This document shows, piece after piece, positions 1 to 8,014 of a stretch of 64,000 nucleotides of DNA. Position numbers and translations under genes: made by a program. The stretch spans positions 558,001 through 622,000 of the forward strand of contig NZ_JALJZT010000002.1 of NCBI RefSeq assembly GCF_024171405.1. The letters are read 5' to 3'. This stretch comes from Qipengyuania citrea. GTDB lineage: Bacteria; Pseudomonadota; Alphaproteobacteria; Sphingomonadales; Sphingomonadaceae. Below the pieces are notes generated by a model. The model worked only from the letters and a program-made list of their open reading frames with translations. It made no database searches and was not told where the DNA came from. Within the stretch, counting starts at the first letter, position 1. Each line of letters begins with the position of its first letter.

Positions 1-122
1 TCGGGCACGTCGATGTGCGAGAAATCGACCGTGTCGCCCGGCCGGAACTTGGGTTCGGGCACATGCAGCGAGAGAGCCGGACGGTTCTCGCCTTCTGCAC
101 TACCCTTGGGCCTGTCGGCCAT
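1..122 (-). CDS. Branched-chain 2-oxoacid dehydrogenase E1 alpha subunit, N-terminal fragment
   Basis: Only the first 40 codons are inside the window; the gene runs off the left edge. The visible N-terminus contains LSLHVPEPKFRPGDTVDFS, which matches the start of bacterial 2-oxoisovalerate (3-methyl-2-oxobutanoate) dehydrogenase E1 alpha subunits such as Pseudomonas BkdA1 (LHVPEP...RPG...DFS). That enzyme is the ThDP-dependent subunit that decarboxylates the keto acids of Val, Leu and Ile. The ATG at 122-120 has a GGGAG ribosome site 8 nt upstream and a promoter 40-70 bp away. The identification rests on family recall of a short segment; BkdA1 versus another E1 alpha is likely but not certain. 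Confidence 0.72.
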   Translation of the reverse strand, partial: MADRPKGSAEGENRPALSLHVPEPKFRPGDTVDFSHIDVP

Positions 123-147
123 AGAATCGTCTCCCAGACGCAATCTT

Positions 148-159
148 ACGCTTAAGCGT
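148..159. promoter_or_regulatory. 12-bp perfect palindrome at the predicted start site of the BCKDH gene
   Basis: ACGCTTAAGCGT is a perfect 12-bp palindrome centred on the predicted transcription start of the gene at 122-1, just downstream of its -10 box. That position suits a repressor operator. Branched-chain degradation genes of proteobacteria are often controlled by MerR-family LiuR-like repressors with TTACG...CGTAA-type sites. The similarity here (TTACGC-TTAA-GCGTTA) is only partial, so the regulator is a guess. Confidence 0.4.
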
Positions 160-160
160 T

Positions 161-189
161 ATTTTATTTCACGGATGGGAAACGGTCAA
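161..189 (-). promoter_or_regulatory. Sigma-70-type promoter of the BCKDH E1 alpha gene
   Basis: On the minus strand TTGACC (189-184) is separated by exactly 17 bp from TAAAAT (166-161), a near-consensus housekeeping promoter in an otherwise GC-rich region. The predicted start lies near 154, leaving a 5' leader of about 30 nt with a GGGAG ribosome site. It suggests the dehydrogenase genes are transcribed separately from thyA upstream. Confidence 0.6.
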
Positions 190-202
190 GTCAGGGGCCG
201 AA

Positions 203-1129
203 TCACACCGCTACGGGCGCCTTGATCGGCGCGTGCGGCGTGTAATCGTGAACCACGAAATCCTCGATCGCGTAGTCGAAGATGGAAGGCGGACGCCGCA
301 TTATCTCAAGGCGCGGGCGGCCCTGCGGTTCCCGCGACAGCTGCTCGTCGATCAGCGCTTCGTGGTTGAGATAGAGATGCGTGTCCCCGCCCGTCCAGAT
401 GAGCTCGCCGGGCTCGAGGCCGACCTGCTGCGCGATCATCCGCGTCAGCAGCGCTGCCGACCACAGGTTGAACGGCAGCCCCAGCGCGACATCGCAGCTG
501 CGCTGGTAGAGCAAGCAGTTGAGGCGGTCCCCCGCGACATGGAATTGGTAGGTCTTGTGACACGGCGGCAGCGCCATCGCATCCAGTTCGGCGACGTTCC
601 AGCCCTCGATGATATGCCGCCGGCTGCCCGGATTGCTGCGCAGCGATTCGACCACCTCAGCAACCTGGTTGATCCCCGGCCCCGGCCGGTAGCTGCCGTC
701 GCTTTGCGCTTCATATGTCGGCCAGTTGACCCATTGCTTGCCATAGACCGGGCCGAGGTCGCCCCAGCGCGCAGCGAAAGCCTCGTCGTCGGCGATCCGC
801 TGGACGAAATCCTCCAGCGGGACCGGATCGCCCGTTTCCGCGACATAGCGCGCATGCGGCCATTCGTTCCAGATCTTGACCCCTTGGAGCATGAGCGGAC
901 GGATGTTGGTGTTGCCCGTAAGGAACCACAGCAATTCGCGCGTCGCGGTCTTCCAATAGACCCGCTTGGTGGTCACCAGCGGCATCGCGCCATCGGCGAG
1001 GTCGAACCGCAGCATCGCGCCGAAGACCGACCGCGTTCCGACGCCGGTCCGGTCCATCCGTTCGTCACCCTCCGACCAGATGCGGCGCATGAGTTCGAGA
1101 TAGGGCTGTTCAGGGTGCGATTCGGACAC
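203..1129 (-). CDS. thyA: Thymidylate synthase
   Basis: Converts dUMP to dTMP using 5,10-methylene-tetrahydrofolate in the cytoplasm. The 308-residue protein has the whole ThyA fold signature: MDRTGVGTRS near residue 25, the nucleophile in PPCHKTYQFHV (Cys190), the dUMP-binding RSCDVALGLPFN segment and a C-terminal YTPHAPIKAPVAV tail ending in Val. The start is GTG (1129-1127), chosen because PYLELMRRI aligns with the ThyA N-terminus; no strong ribosome site is visible. The length is between the short (264) and long (about 315) bacterial forms. The gene is followed on the same strand, after 80 bp, by the separately promoted dehydrogenase gene. The family assignment is secure. Confidence 0.97.
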   Translation of the reverse strand: MSESHPEQPYLELMRRIWSEGDERMDRTGVGTRSVFGAMLRFDLADGAMPLVTTKRVYWKTATRELLWFLTGNTNIRPLMLQGVKIWNEWPHARYVAETGDPVPLEDFVQRIADDEAFAARWGDLGPVYGKQWVNWPTYEAQSDGSYRPGPGINQVAEVVESLRSNPGSRRHIIEGWNVAELDAMALPPCHKTYQFHVAGDRLNCLLYQRSCDVALGLPFNLWSAALLTRMIAQQVGLEPGELIWTGGDTHLYLNHEALIDEQLSREPQGRPRLEIMRRPPSIFDYAIEDFVVHDYTPHAPIKAPVAV

Positions 1130-1187
1130 GGGATGCTCGTTTTGCTGCGGAGATTCTTCCTAGGCCCGATTTGCCCGAATTGCCTGC

Positions 1188-1216
1188 TTGCGTGTGCCGC
1201 AATCCCCACCTATAGG
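1188..1216 (+). promoter_or_regulatory. Promoter of tRNA-Pro
   Basis: TTGCGT (1188-1193), a 17-bp spacer and TATAGG (1211-1216) lie about 50 bp upstream of the tRNA. The same layout precedes the other two tRNA genes of the window, which supports it. Confidence 0.6.
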
Positions 1217-1267
1217 GCGCGCCTTGCTTCGCACCCAAGGCTTCACAAAGCCGCGGGCCGATCCGGT

Positions 1268-1344
1268 CGGGGAGTAGCTCAGCCTGGTAGAGCACTGTCT
1301 TCGGGAGGCAGGGGCCGGAGGTTCGAATCCTCTCTCCCCGACCA
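1268..1344 (+). tRNA. tRNA-Pro (CGG)
   Basis: A 77-nt cloverleaf with acceptor stem CGGGGAG/CTCCCCG, D-arm AGCTCAGCCTGGTAGAGC, anticodon loop TTCGGGA (anticodon CGG), T-arm GGAGGTTCGAATCCTCT and an encoded CCA end at 1342-1344. It reads codon CCG, which is abundant in GC-rich genomes. It lies between divergent thyA and convergent tetR. Confidence 0.96.
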
Positions 1345-1483
1345 ACTTCTATTGTAGCATCCAGATCGAGGATCCGCTTGCGTCCCTGTGGCGGAACGGC
1401 ACGCGGCCGCGCGCGATTTGAGCTGATCACTAGCCGCTTTCGGCGTGTCCGGATGCGTCCCGGAACACAGGCCAATACCCGCT

Positions 1484-2053
1484 TTACGCGCCGGCCGGAT
1501 CGGTAAGCGCGAGCAGGCAGGCCAGCATGGTGGCGGCGACGGATTCGATCTGTTCGCGCGTCGTGGTGCTCATTTTCAGGCCGACGATCGAATGGTGGAG
1601 CATTTCGCCGAGCCCCTTGGCGGTAATGTGCCGGCGTTCGAGCGCTTCCTGATATTCGAGCAGGAATTCACAAAGATTGCGCTGTGCCTCGAGGTGAACC
1701 TCGACGAGTTCCTGCTTGATCGTGGTGGCCAGTTCGAGCTCGAGCTCGTCGGCATGCGGCATCGCCTGCATCGATTCCCATGGCTCGATGACCAGATTGT
1801 CGAGCAAGGCCTGGAACCGTTCACGCCGGTCAGGGGTCGTGGCGCAGAACTCGCGTATCGCCCTCCACTTCGATTCGAAATGATAGCGCGCAACACCGAG
1901 CAGCAGCGCCTCGCGATTCGGGAAGACATTGTATATGGTCTGCCGCGAAACTCCCGCTGCCGTAGCGACATCGTTCATTGTTGCGCGTCTGATGCCGTAC
2001 TGGCTGATGACCCCATAGCCCGCCGCGGCGATCCTGCATGCTCTCTCTTCCAT
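1484..2053 (-). CDS. TetR-family transcriptional regulator
   Basis: A 189-residue protein with an N-terminal TetR helix-turn-helix: QYGIRRATMNDVATAAGVSR followed by QTIYNVFPNREALL (about residues 18-50), then a helical ligand-binding domain. It is transcribed away from the RND efflux operon beginning at 2173, the classic layout for a local efflux repressor. Function as that repressor is inferred from position. The ATG at 2053 has no ribosome site. A TTGACA box at 2088-2083 with 17 bp to CAGTTA would start transcription at or near the ATG, so the message may be leaderless. Ligands cannot be predicted. Confidence 0.9.
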   Translation of the reverse strand: MEERACRIAAAGYGVISQYGIRRATMNDVATAAGVSRQTIYNVFPNREALLLGVARYHFESKWRAIREFCATTPDRRERFQALLDNLVIEPWESMQAMPHADELELELATTIKQELVEVHLEAQRNLCEFLLEYQEALERRHITAKGLGEMLHHSIVGLKMSTTTREQIESVAATMLACLLALTDPAGA

Positions 2054-2082
2054 GCAGGTTAACTGGACATCTGATGCAAAAA

Positions 2083-2112
2083 TGTCAATTTACAAGTGTA
2101 TCGAAATTGTCA
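2083..2112. promoter_or_regulatory. Imperfect inverted repeat between tetR and the efflux operon (candidate operator)
   Basis: TGTCAATTT (2083-2091) and AAATTGTCA (2104-2112) form a 9-bp inverted repeat with one mismatch and a 12-bp spacer in an AT-rich patch of the divergent promoter region. It overlaps the candidate -35 box of tetR. A TetR dimer site is a plausible reading; no other sequence supports it. Confidence 0.4.
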
Positions 2113-2172
2113 AAACGCGGCGCTAATCGCACCACCGGTCGCAGGGTGAGTCGCCCCTCGCAAGGAATCCCC

Positions 2173-3336
2173 ATGACGCATCTTCGCACTCTGCTCCTGC
2201 TTCTGCTCGGTCTCGTAGCCGCCGCCTGCTCGTCACCCGATACGGCGCCAGAGGGCCAGGCCATCCCGGTCCGCACGATCACGGTTGGCGAAACCGATCT
2301 CGACAACATTCTCGAACTGCCCGGACGCGTCGAGCCGGTCCGGGTCGCGGAAGTCCGCGCACGGGTCACCGGGATCGTCCAGCAGCGGGTCTATGAAGAG
2401 GGCACCGACGTCGGACAGGGGCAGGCACTGTTCCGCATCGACCCGGCGGAACTGCGCGCGAGCTTTGCGCAGACGCAGGCCAGCCTCGACCGCGCCAAGG
2501 CCACTGCCGCAAATGCGAATGCGGTGGTCGCACGCTATCGCCCGCTGGTTGCCGAGAATGCCATCAGCGGCCAGGAATTCGACGCCGCGCAGGCCGCCGC
2601 GCGCGAGGCCAATGCCAATGTCGCGCAGATCGAGGCGCAGCTGCGCGCGTCCTCGCTCCAGCTCGGCTATACCACGGTTCGCGCACCGATTTCGGGCCGC
2701 GCCGGACGTGCTGCGGTGACCGAAGGCGCGCTGGTGTCGCAGGCGGAGGGGACGCTGATGACGCGGATCGAGCAGATTTCGCCGATCTACGTCTCCTTCT
2801 CGCAATCGGCCACCGAAGTGCTCCAGATTCGCCGCGCGATTGCCAGCGGTCAGCTTGACCTTGCTCCCGGGGATGCGGTCGAGGTCCGGCTGCTGTTCCC
2901 CGATGGCACCGAATACGAACTGCCCGGCCTGATCGAATTCCTCGACTTCTCGGTCGACGAGGCGACCGGCACGGTCCAGCTGCGCGCCGAATTCCCCAAT
3001 CCCGACGGGCTCCTGCTGCCGGGCGAATTCGTCAACGCGCGGATCTATGCCGGCAAGGTCACCGATGTAATCGCCATTCCGCAGCGCGCGGTCACAGTGG
3101 CCGATGCGGGCGGCACGGTGATGATCGTCGACAAGGATGGCAAGGCCGCGGTCCGCCCGGTCAAGCTTGGCCAGCTGATGGGTGATAGCTGGGTCGTGGA
3201 AAGCGGGCTCCAGCCCGGCGACCGGGTGATCGTGTCGAACCTGCAGAAACTGCAGCCCGGCATGCCCGTGCAGATCGCCAATGCAGCCACCGGCCGCAAG
3301 GCCGCAGCCCCCACGCCCGCTGCAAAGGCCGATTGA
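2173..3336 (+). CDS. RND efflux periplasmic adaptor lipoprotein (AcrA/MexA family)
   Basis: The membrane fusion protein of a tripartite efflux pump, linking inner-membrane pump and outer-membrane channel. The 387-residue product starts at an ATG preceded by AAGGAA and has a lipoprotein signal peptide (LLLLLLGLVAAAC, lipidated Cys19). It then shows the HlyD/AcrA pattern: a lipoyl half-motif (VRARVTGIVQQRVYEEGTDV), an alpha hairpin (AQTQASLDRAKATAANANAV...), the second lipoyl half (YTTVRAPISGRAGRAAVTEG) and beta-barrel and membrane-proximal domains. It is two nucleotides from the pump gene. An upstream in-frame start would add 45 residues before the signal peptide and is rejected. Confidence 0.94.
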   Translation: MTHLRTLLLLLLGLVAAACSSPDTAPEGQAIPVRTITVGETDLDNILELPGRVEPVRVAEVRARVTGIVQQRVYEEGTDVGQGQALFRIDPAELRASFAQTQASLDRAKATAANANAVVARYRPLVAENAISGQEFDAAQAAAREANANVAQIEAQLRASSLQLGYTTVRAPISGRAGRAAVTEGALVSQAEGTLMTRIEQISPIYVSFSQSATEVLQIRRAIASGQLDLAPGDAVEVRLLFPDGTEYELPGLIEFLDFSVDEATGTVQLRAEFPNPDGLLLPGEFVNARIYAGKVTDVIAIPQRAVTVADAGGTVMIVDKDGKAAVRPVKLGQLMGDSWVVESGLQPGDRVIVSNLQKLQPGMPVQIANAATGRKAAAPTPAAKAD

Positions 3337-3338
3337 TC

Positions 3339-6300
3339 ATGGCGCGTTTCTTCATCGACCGGCCGATCTTCGCCTGGGTGATCTCGCTGGGCATCCTGCT
3401 GTCGGGCTTCATCGCCCTGCGCGCCTTGCCGATCGAACAATATCCCGAGGTCGCCCCGCCTTCGCTGGCGATCAACGTGGTCTATCCCGGCGCCGATGCC
3501 GAGACGCTCGAACAGAACGTCACGCAGGTGATCGAACAGCAGCTCAACGGCGTCGAGGGTTTCCTCTACATGGCCTCCTCGAGCCTTTCGAACGGCACTG
3601 CTTCGATCACGCTGACCTTCGAAGCGGGCACCGACATCGATATCGCGCAGACCGAGGTGCAGAACCGGCTGAGCACGGTCGAGGCCCGGTTGCCCGAAGA
3701 AGTCCGCCGCCAGGGCATCACCGTGCGTCAGGCGAACGCGGGCTTCCTGATGATCGTCGCGCTGACGTCGGAATCGGGCACACTCGACTCGACCGATCTC
3801 GGCAATATCGCCTCGACGCAGGTGATCGATGAATTGCGCCGTGTGACCGGCGTCGGCGATGTCACGCTGTTCGGCTCCGAATATGCGATGCGCATCTGGC
3901 TCGATCCCGAGAAACTGGCGTCCTACAATCTTTCGCCCAGCGCCGTGGTGGCCGCGATCCGCGAGCAGAATGCGCAGACCGCGGGCGGTTCGCTGGGCGC
4001 GTTGCCGCTGCAGGAAGGCCAGCAGATCACCGCCACGATCACGACCGAGAACCGGTTCGAGACCGAGGACGAATTCCGGCGGATCATCCTGCGCGCAGAT
4101 GCGAGCGGCGCCAGCGTCCGGCTGGGCGATGTCGCGCGGGTCGAGATCGGCGCGCAGAGCTATGCCACATCGACCACGCTCAATGGTCAGGCGATGGCCG
4201 GGATGGCGGTCCAACTGGCCACCGGCGCCAACGCGCTAGCAACCGCCGAGGGGGTCAACGAACGGATGGCCGAAATCGGTGCGGGCCTGCCCGACGATGT
4301 CGCCTGGTCGATCCCCTACGATACCACGCCCTTCGTCGAGGTTTCGGTCGAGGAAGTGGTCAAGACGCTGATCGAGGCGATGGTGCTGGTCTTTCTCGTC
4401 ATGTTCCTGTTCCTGCAGAACTGGCGCGCGACGCTGATCCCGACGCTGGTGGTCCCGATCGCGCTGGCCGGTGCCTGTCTGGGCCTGTGGTTGTTCGGCT
4501 TTTCGATCAACGTGCTGACGCTGTTCGGCATGGTGCTCGCGATCGGCATCCTCGTCGATGATGCGATCGTCGTGATCGAGAATGTCGAGCGGATCATGCG
4601 CGAGGAAGGGCTTGGCCCGCTTGCGGCAACGCGCAAGGCAATGGACCAGATCACCGGCGCGATCATCGGGATCACGCTGGTCCTGATCGCGGTGTTCCTG
4701 CCGATGGCCTTCTTCCCCGGTTCGACCGGCGGGATCTACCGCCAGTTCTCGGTCACTCTCGCGATCTCGATCTTCTTCTCCGCCGTGCTCGCGCTGTCGC
4801 TGACGCCCGCGCTGTGCGCGACTTTCCTGCGGATGGAAGACGTCCAGGATCATAATGCGACAGACGAAGGCGAGCCGGACGAACCGCGCCCGCTGCCCGA
4901 AGGCTGGCGCGGACGGGTCGAACAGGGCCGCCGCGCAGCGGGACGCTTTTTCGGCGGCTTCAACCGCTGGTTCGCGCGCATGACCGAGAAATACGGGCGC
5001 ACGAATGCCGCAATCCTCGGTCGCCCGATGCGCGGTCTCGCGGTCTTCCTGCTGCTGGCGGGGATCACCGGCCTGCTGTTCGTCCGCCTGCCCGGCGGAT
5101 TCCTCCCGACCGAGGACCAGGGCTATGTCATCACGGTGGTGCAATCGCCCACCGGCTCGACGCAGGAACGGCTCGACGAGGCGATCGCACCGGTCGAGGC
5201 GTTCTGGCAGTCGCGCGAGGAAGTCGAACGCGTGGTCGTGGTGCGCGGTTTCAGTTTCTTCGGCCAGGGTCAGAACAACGCGATGATGTTCACGCCGCTC
5301 AAGGACTGGAGCGAGCGTAGCGGAGCCGAGAGTTCGGCCGAGGGGCTTGTGGGCCAGGCCATGGGGACGTTCATGCGGCTCGACAATGCGCTGGCTTTCG
5401 CGATCCAGCCGCCCGCGATCCAGTCGCTCGGCCAGGCCAGCGGTTTCACGATGAAGCTGCAGGACCGCGCCGGTCTGGGCCGCGATGCGCTGACCGACGC
5501 GCGCAACCAGTTGCTCGGCATGGCTTCGCAAAGCGAGACGCTGGCCAATATCCGACCCGAAGACCAGCCGCCCGCGCCGCAGCTGCATGTCGAAGTCGAC
5601 CGGGTTCAGGCCCGCGCGATGGGCCTGTCGATGGACGATGTGAACAATGCGTTGTCGATCAATTTCGGGTCGGCCTATGCCAATGACTTCAACCGCCAGG
5701 GGCGGGTCCTGCAGGTGCTGGTGCAGGCCGACGCGCCGCATCGGATGACACCCGAGGACGTGCTGTCGCTGCGCATCCCCAATGCCCAGGGGGCGCTGGT
5801 GCCCTTCAGTTCCTTCGCCACGGCAGAATGGACCGCCGGGCCTCCCAGCCTGGCGCGCTACAATGGCTATCCGGCGATGACCCTTTCCGGCACCGCGGCC
5901 CCGGGCCAGTCCTCGGGTGCGGCGCTGATCGAAATGGAACAGCTGGCAAGCCAATTGCCCGAAGGGATAGGCTTCGAATGGACCGGGATCAGTTATGAGG
6001 AAAAGCAGGCGGGCGGCCAGATCGGCCTGCTGCTGGGCCTGTCGGTGGTGATCGTCTTCCTCGTGCTGGCGGCGCTTTACGAAAGCTGGTCGGTGCCCCT
6101 CTCGGTACTGCTGATCGTTCCGATGGGTGTATTGGGTGCGGTATTGTCCACCATGGCGCGCGGCTTGTCGGCGGATATCTACTTCAATGTCGGACTGATC
6201 ACCATCATCGGGCTGGCGGCCAAGAACGCCATCCTGATCGTGGAATTCGCGATCGAGCAGGAAGACGACGGCAAGAGCCCGCTCGAGGCCGTGAAAACGG

Positions 6301-6551
6301 CGGCACTCCTGCGCCTGCGGCCGATCATCATGACCTCGCTCGCCTTCATCCTCGGCATGGTTCCGTTGGTGCTGTCGACGGGGGCCGGCGCGGCCAGCCG
6401 CATTGCGGTCGGAACTGGCGTCATGGGCGGCATGATCGCGGCGACGCTGATCGGGATTTTCGTGATCCCGCTGCTCTACCTGCTGGTCCGCACGCGCATT
6501 GGTAAACGCAAACCCACGCCCGCCAGCGACCTCGAAGGAGAACCGGCATGA
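3339..6551 (+). CDS. RND multidrug efflux pump, HAE1 family (AcrB/MexB type)
   Basis: A 1070-residue inner-membrane proton/drug antiporter of standard family length. It begins MARFFIDRPIFAWVI, as AcrB-like proteins do. The TM4 proton-relay pair is present as LAIGILVDDAIVVIENV, with Asp407-Asp408 falling on AcrB numbering. The TM10 lysine is seen in LITIIGLAAKNAILIVEF, and two large periplasmic loops are present. One acidic-basic stretch near residues 505-535 (DHNATDEGEPDEPRPLPEG) lies in the cytoplasmic linker and is longer than in AcrB. Start is ATG at 3339, not a TTG 6 nt upstream inside the previous gene. Substrates cannot be told from sequence. Confidence 0.95.
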   Translation: MARFFIDRPIFAWVISLGILLSGFIALRALPIEQYPEVAPPSLAINVVYPGADAETLEQNVTQVIEQQLNGVEGFLYMASSSLSNGTASITLTFEAGTDIDIAQTEVQNRLSTVEARLPEEVRRQGITVRQANAGFLMIVALTSESGTLDSTDLGNIASTQVIDELRRVTGVGDVTLFGSEYAMRIWLDPEKLASYNLSPSAVVAAIREQNAQTAGGSLGALPLQEGQQITATITTENRFETEDEFRRIILRADASGASVRLGDVARVEIGAQSYATSTTLNGQAMAGMAVQLATGANALATAEGVNERMAEIGAGLPDDVAWSIPYDTTPFVEVSVEEVVKTLIEAMVLVFLVMFLFLQNWRATLIPTLVVPIALAGACLGLWLFGFSINVLTLFGMVLAIGILVDDAIVVIENVERIMREEGLGPLAATRKAMDQITGAIIGITLVLIAVFLPMAFFPGSTGGIYRQFSVTLAISIFFSAVLALSLTPALCATFLRMEDVQDHNATDEGEPDEPRPLPEGWRGRVEQGRRAAGRFFGGFNRWFARMTEKYGRTNAAILGRPMRGLAVFLLLAGITGLLFVRLPGGFLPTEDQGYVITVVQSPTGSTQERLDEAIAPVEAFWQSREEVERVVVVRGFSFFGQGQNNAMMFTPLKDWSERSGAESSAEGLVGQAMGTFMRLDNALAFAIQPPAIQSLGQASGFTMKLQDRAGLGRDALTDARNQLLGMASQSETLANIRPEDQPPAPQLHVEVDRVQARAMGLSMDDVNNALSINFGSAYANDFNRQGRVLQVLVQADAPHRMTPEDVLSLRIPNAQGALVPFSSFATAEWTAGPPSLARYNGYPAMTLSGTAAPGQSSGAALIEMEQLASQLPEGIGFEWTGISYEEKQAGGQIGLLLGLSVVIVFLVLAALYESWSVPLSVLLIVPMGVLGAVLSTMARGLSADIYFNVGLITIIGLAAKNAILIVEFAIEQEDDGKSPLEAVKTAALLRLRPIIMTSLAFILGMVPLVLSTGAGAASRIAVGTGVMGGMIAATLIGIFVIPLLYLLVRTRIGKRKPTPASDLEGEPA

Positions 6552-7957
6552 CCCGCATGCTCTGCGCCAGTGTGATGGCGCTGGCGCTGGCCGGCTGCGT
6601 CAATATGGCGCCCGACCACACACGCCCGCCGCTCGCCAGTGCCCCGGCTTACGATCCCGAGTACCGCCCCGACGGGACAGTCGTCGCCAGCACGCTGTCC
6701 TACCGCGACTGGTTCATTGACCCCCGCCTGGTCGCGCTGATCGATACCGCGGTAGCCAACAATCGCGACCTGATTGCCGCGACCGCGCGGATCGAACAGG
6801 CGCGCGCGCAATACCGCATCCAGGACAGCCGCCGCCTGCCCACCGCCGTGGCCAATGCTTCGGCCAGCCGCACCCGCACACCGCTCGGCACGGTGGACCC
6901 CGCGGCGAGCGGATCGGTGACCACCGATCGCTTCGATGTCGGTGTCGGCGTCACATCCTTCGAACTCGACTTCTGGGGCCGGGTCGCCAATTTGTCCGAT
7001 GCGGCGCGCGCGCAATATCTGGCCACCGAAGCCAACCAGCGCGCCTTCTATCTCTCGCTGATTGCCGATGTCGCCTCGACCTATTTCGAGCTGCTCGAAA
7101 CCGATGACCAGATCGACCTTGCCCAGGCCACGCTGGAAAGCCGGCAAGAGGGATTGCGGATCGCGCAATTGCGGCTCGATGCCGGCGTGACCTCGGCGCT
7201 GCCGTTCCGGCAGGCCGAGACGCTACTCACCACGGCGGAGCAGCAGTTGGCATCGGAGAAGCTGGCGCAGGCACGCCTGCGCAACCAGCTATCGGTGCTG
7301 GTCGGCGGCGGGTTTCCTGCCGATTTGCCTCCCGCGCTGCCGATGGTCGTGCAGGAAAACGCGATGGTTCTCGACGCGGCAACGCCGTCGAATCTCATGC
7401 TCGTCCGGCCCGATATCGTCGCCGCCGAAGAACAGCTGCGCGCCGCGCGCGCCAATATCGGCGCCGCGCGGGCCGCCTTCTTCCCGAGCATTTCGCTGAC
7501 CGGGAGCGCCGGTTTCGCCTCGAGCGAGCTGGGTGATCTGTTCGGTTCGGACGGGCTCAGCTGGTCGTTCGGCCCCTCGATCTCGTTGCCGATCTTCGAC
7601 TGGGGCGCGCGCGAAGCCGACCTCGATCTTGCCCGGGCGCGCGAAACCGAACAGGTCGCGCTGTATGAAAAGGCGGTCCAGACCGCATTCCGCGAAGTGT
7701 CGGACGGACTTGCCGGACGCCGCTGGCTGGCCCAGCAGGTCGCCGCGCAGGAACAGGGCGTGGCCGCGCAGGAACGCATCGCGCGACTGGCGCGCCTGCG
7801 CTACCGCGAAGGCGTGGCGGACTACCTCGAAGTCCTTGATGCCGAACGCAATCTGTTCTCCGCCCGCCAGCAATTGCTCGCCACGCGCCGGGCTTATCTG
7901 CAGAACGGCACGACGCTGTTCGTGGCGCTGGGCGGGGGTCTCGAACGCTCTCCCTAA
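6548..7957 (+). CDS. Outer-membrane efflux lipoprotein, NodT family (OprM/TolC type)
   Basis: The third member of the efflux operon; its ATG overlaps the pump stop codon (ATGA). The 469-residue protein has a short lipoprotein signal (MCASVMALALAGCVNMAPD-like, with Cys about residue 17) and the two OEP repeats. These carry hallmark segments such as RDLIAATARIEQARAQYRIQ, FELDFWGRVANLSDAARAQY, and GLSWSFGPSISLPIFDWGAREADL in the second repeat. The product forms the outer-membrane channel. It ends just before a convergent TonB receptor gene. Confidence 0.94.
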   Translation: MTRMLCASVMALALAGCVNMAPDHTRPPLASAPAYDPEYRPDGTVVASTLSYRDWFIDPRLVALIDTAVANNRDLIAATARIEQARAQYRIQDSRRLPTAVANASASRTRTPLGTVDPAASGSVTTDRFDVGVGVTSFELDFWGRVANLSDAARAQYLATEANQRAFYLSLIADVASTYFELLETDDQIDLAQATLESRQEGLRIAQLRLDAGVTSALPFRQAETLLTTAEQQLASEKLAQARLRNQLSVLVGGGFPADLPPALPMVVQENAMVLDAATPSNLMLVRPDIVAAEEQLRAARANIGAARAAFFPSISLTGSAGFASSELGDLFGSDGLSWSFGPSISLPIFDWGAREADLDLARARETEQVALYEKAVQTAFREVSDGLAGRRWLAQQVAAQEQGVAAQERIARLARLRYREGVADYLEVLDAERNLFSARQQLLATRRAYLQNGTTLFVALGGGLERSP

Positions 7958-8014
7958 GAGGACCTATGGCGGGCTGAGGACGGCCTACCCTGCCCCCAAC
8001 GGATCGGGCCGCGG

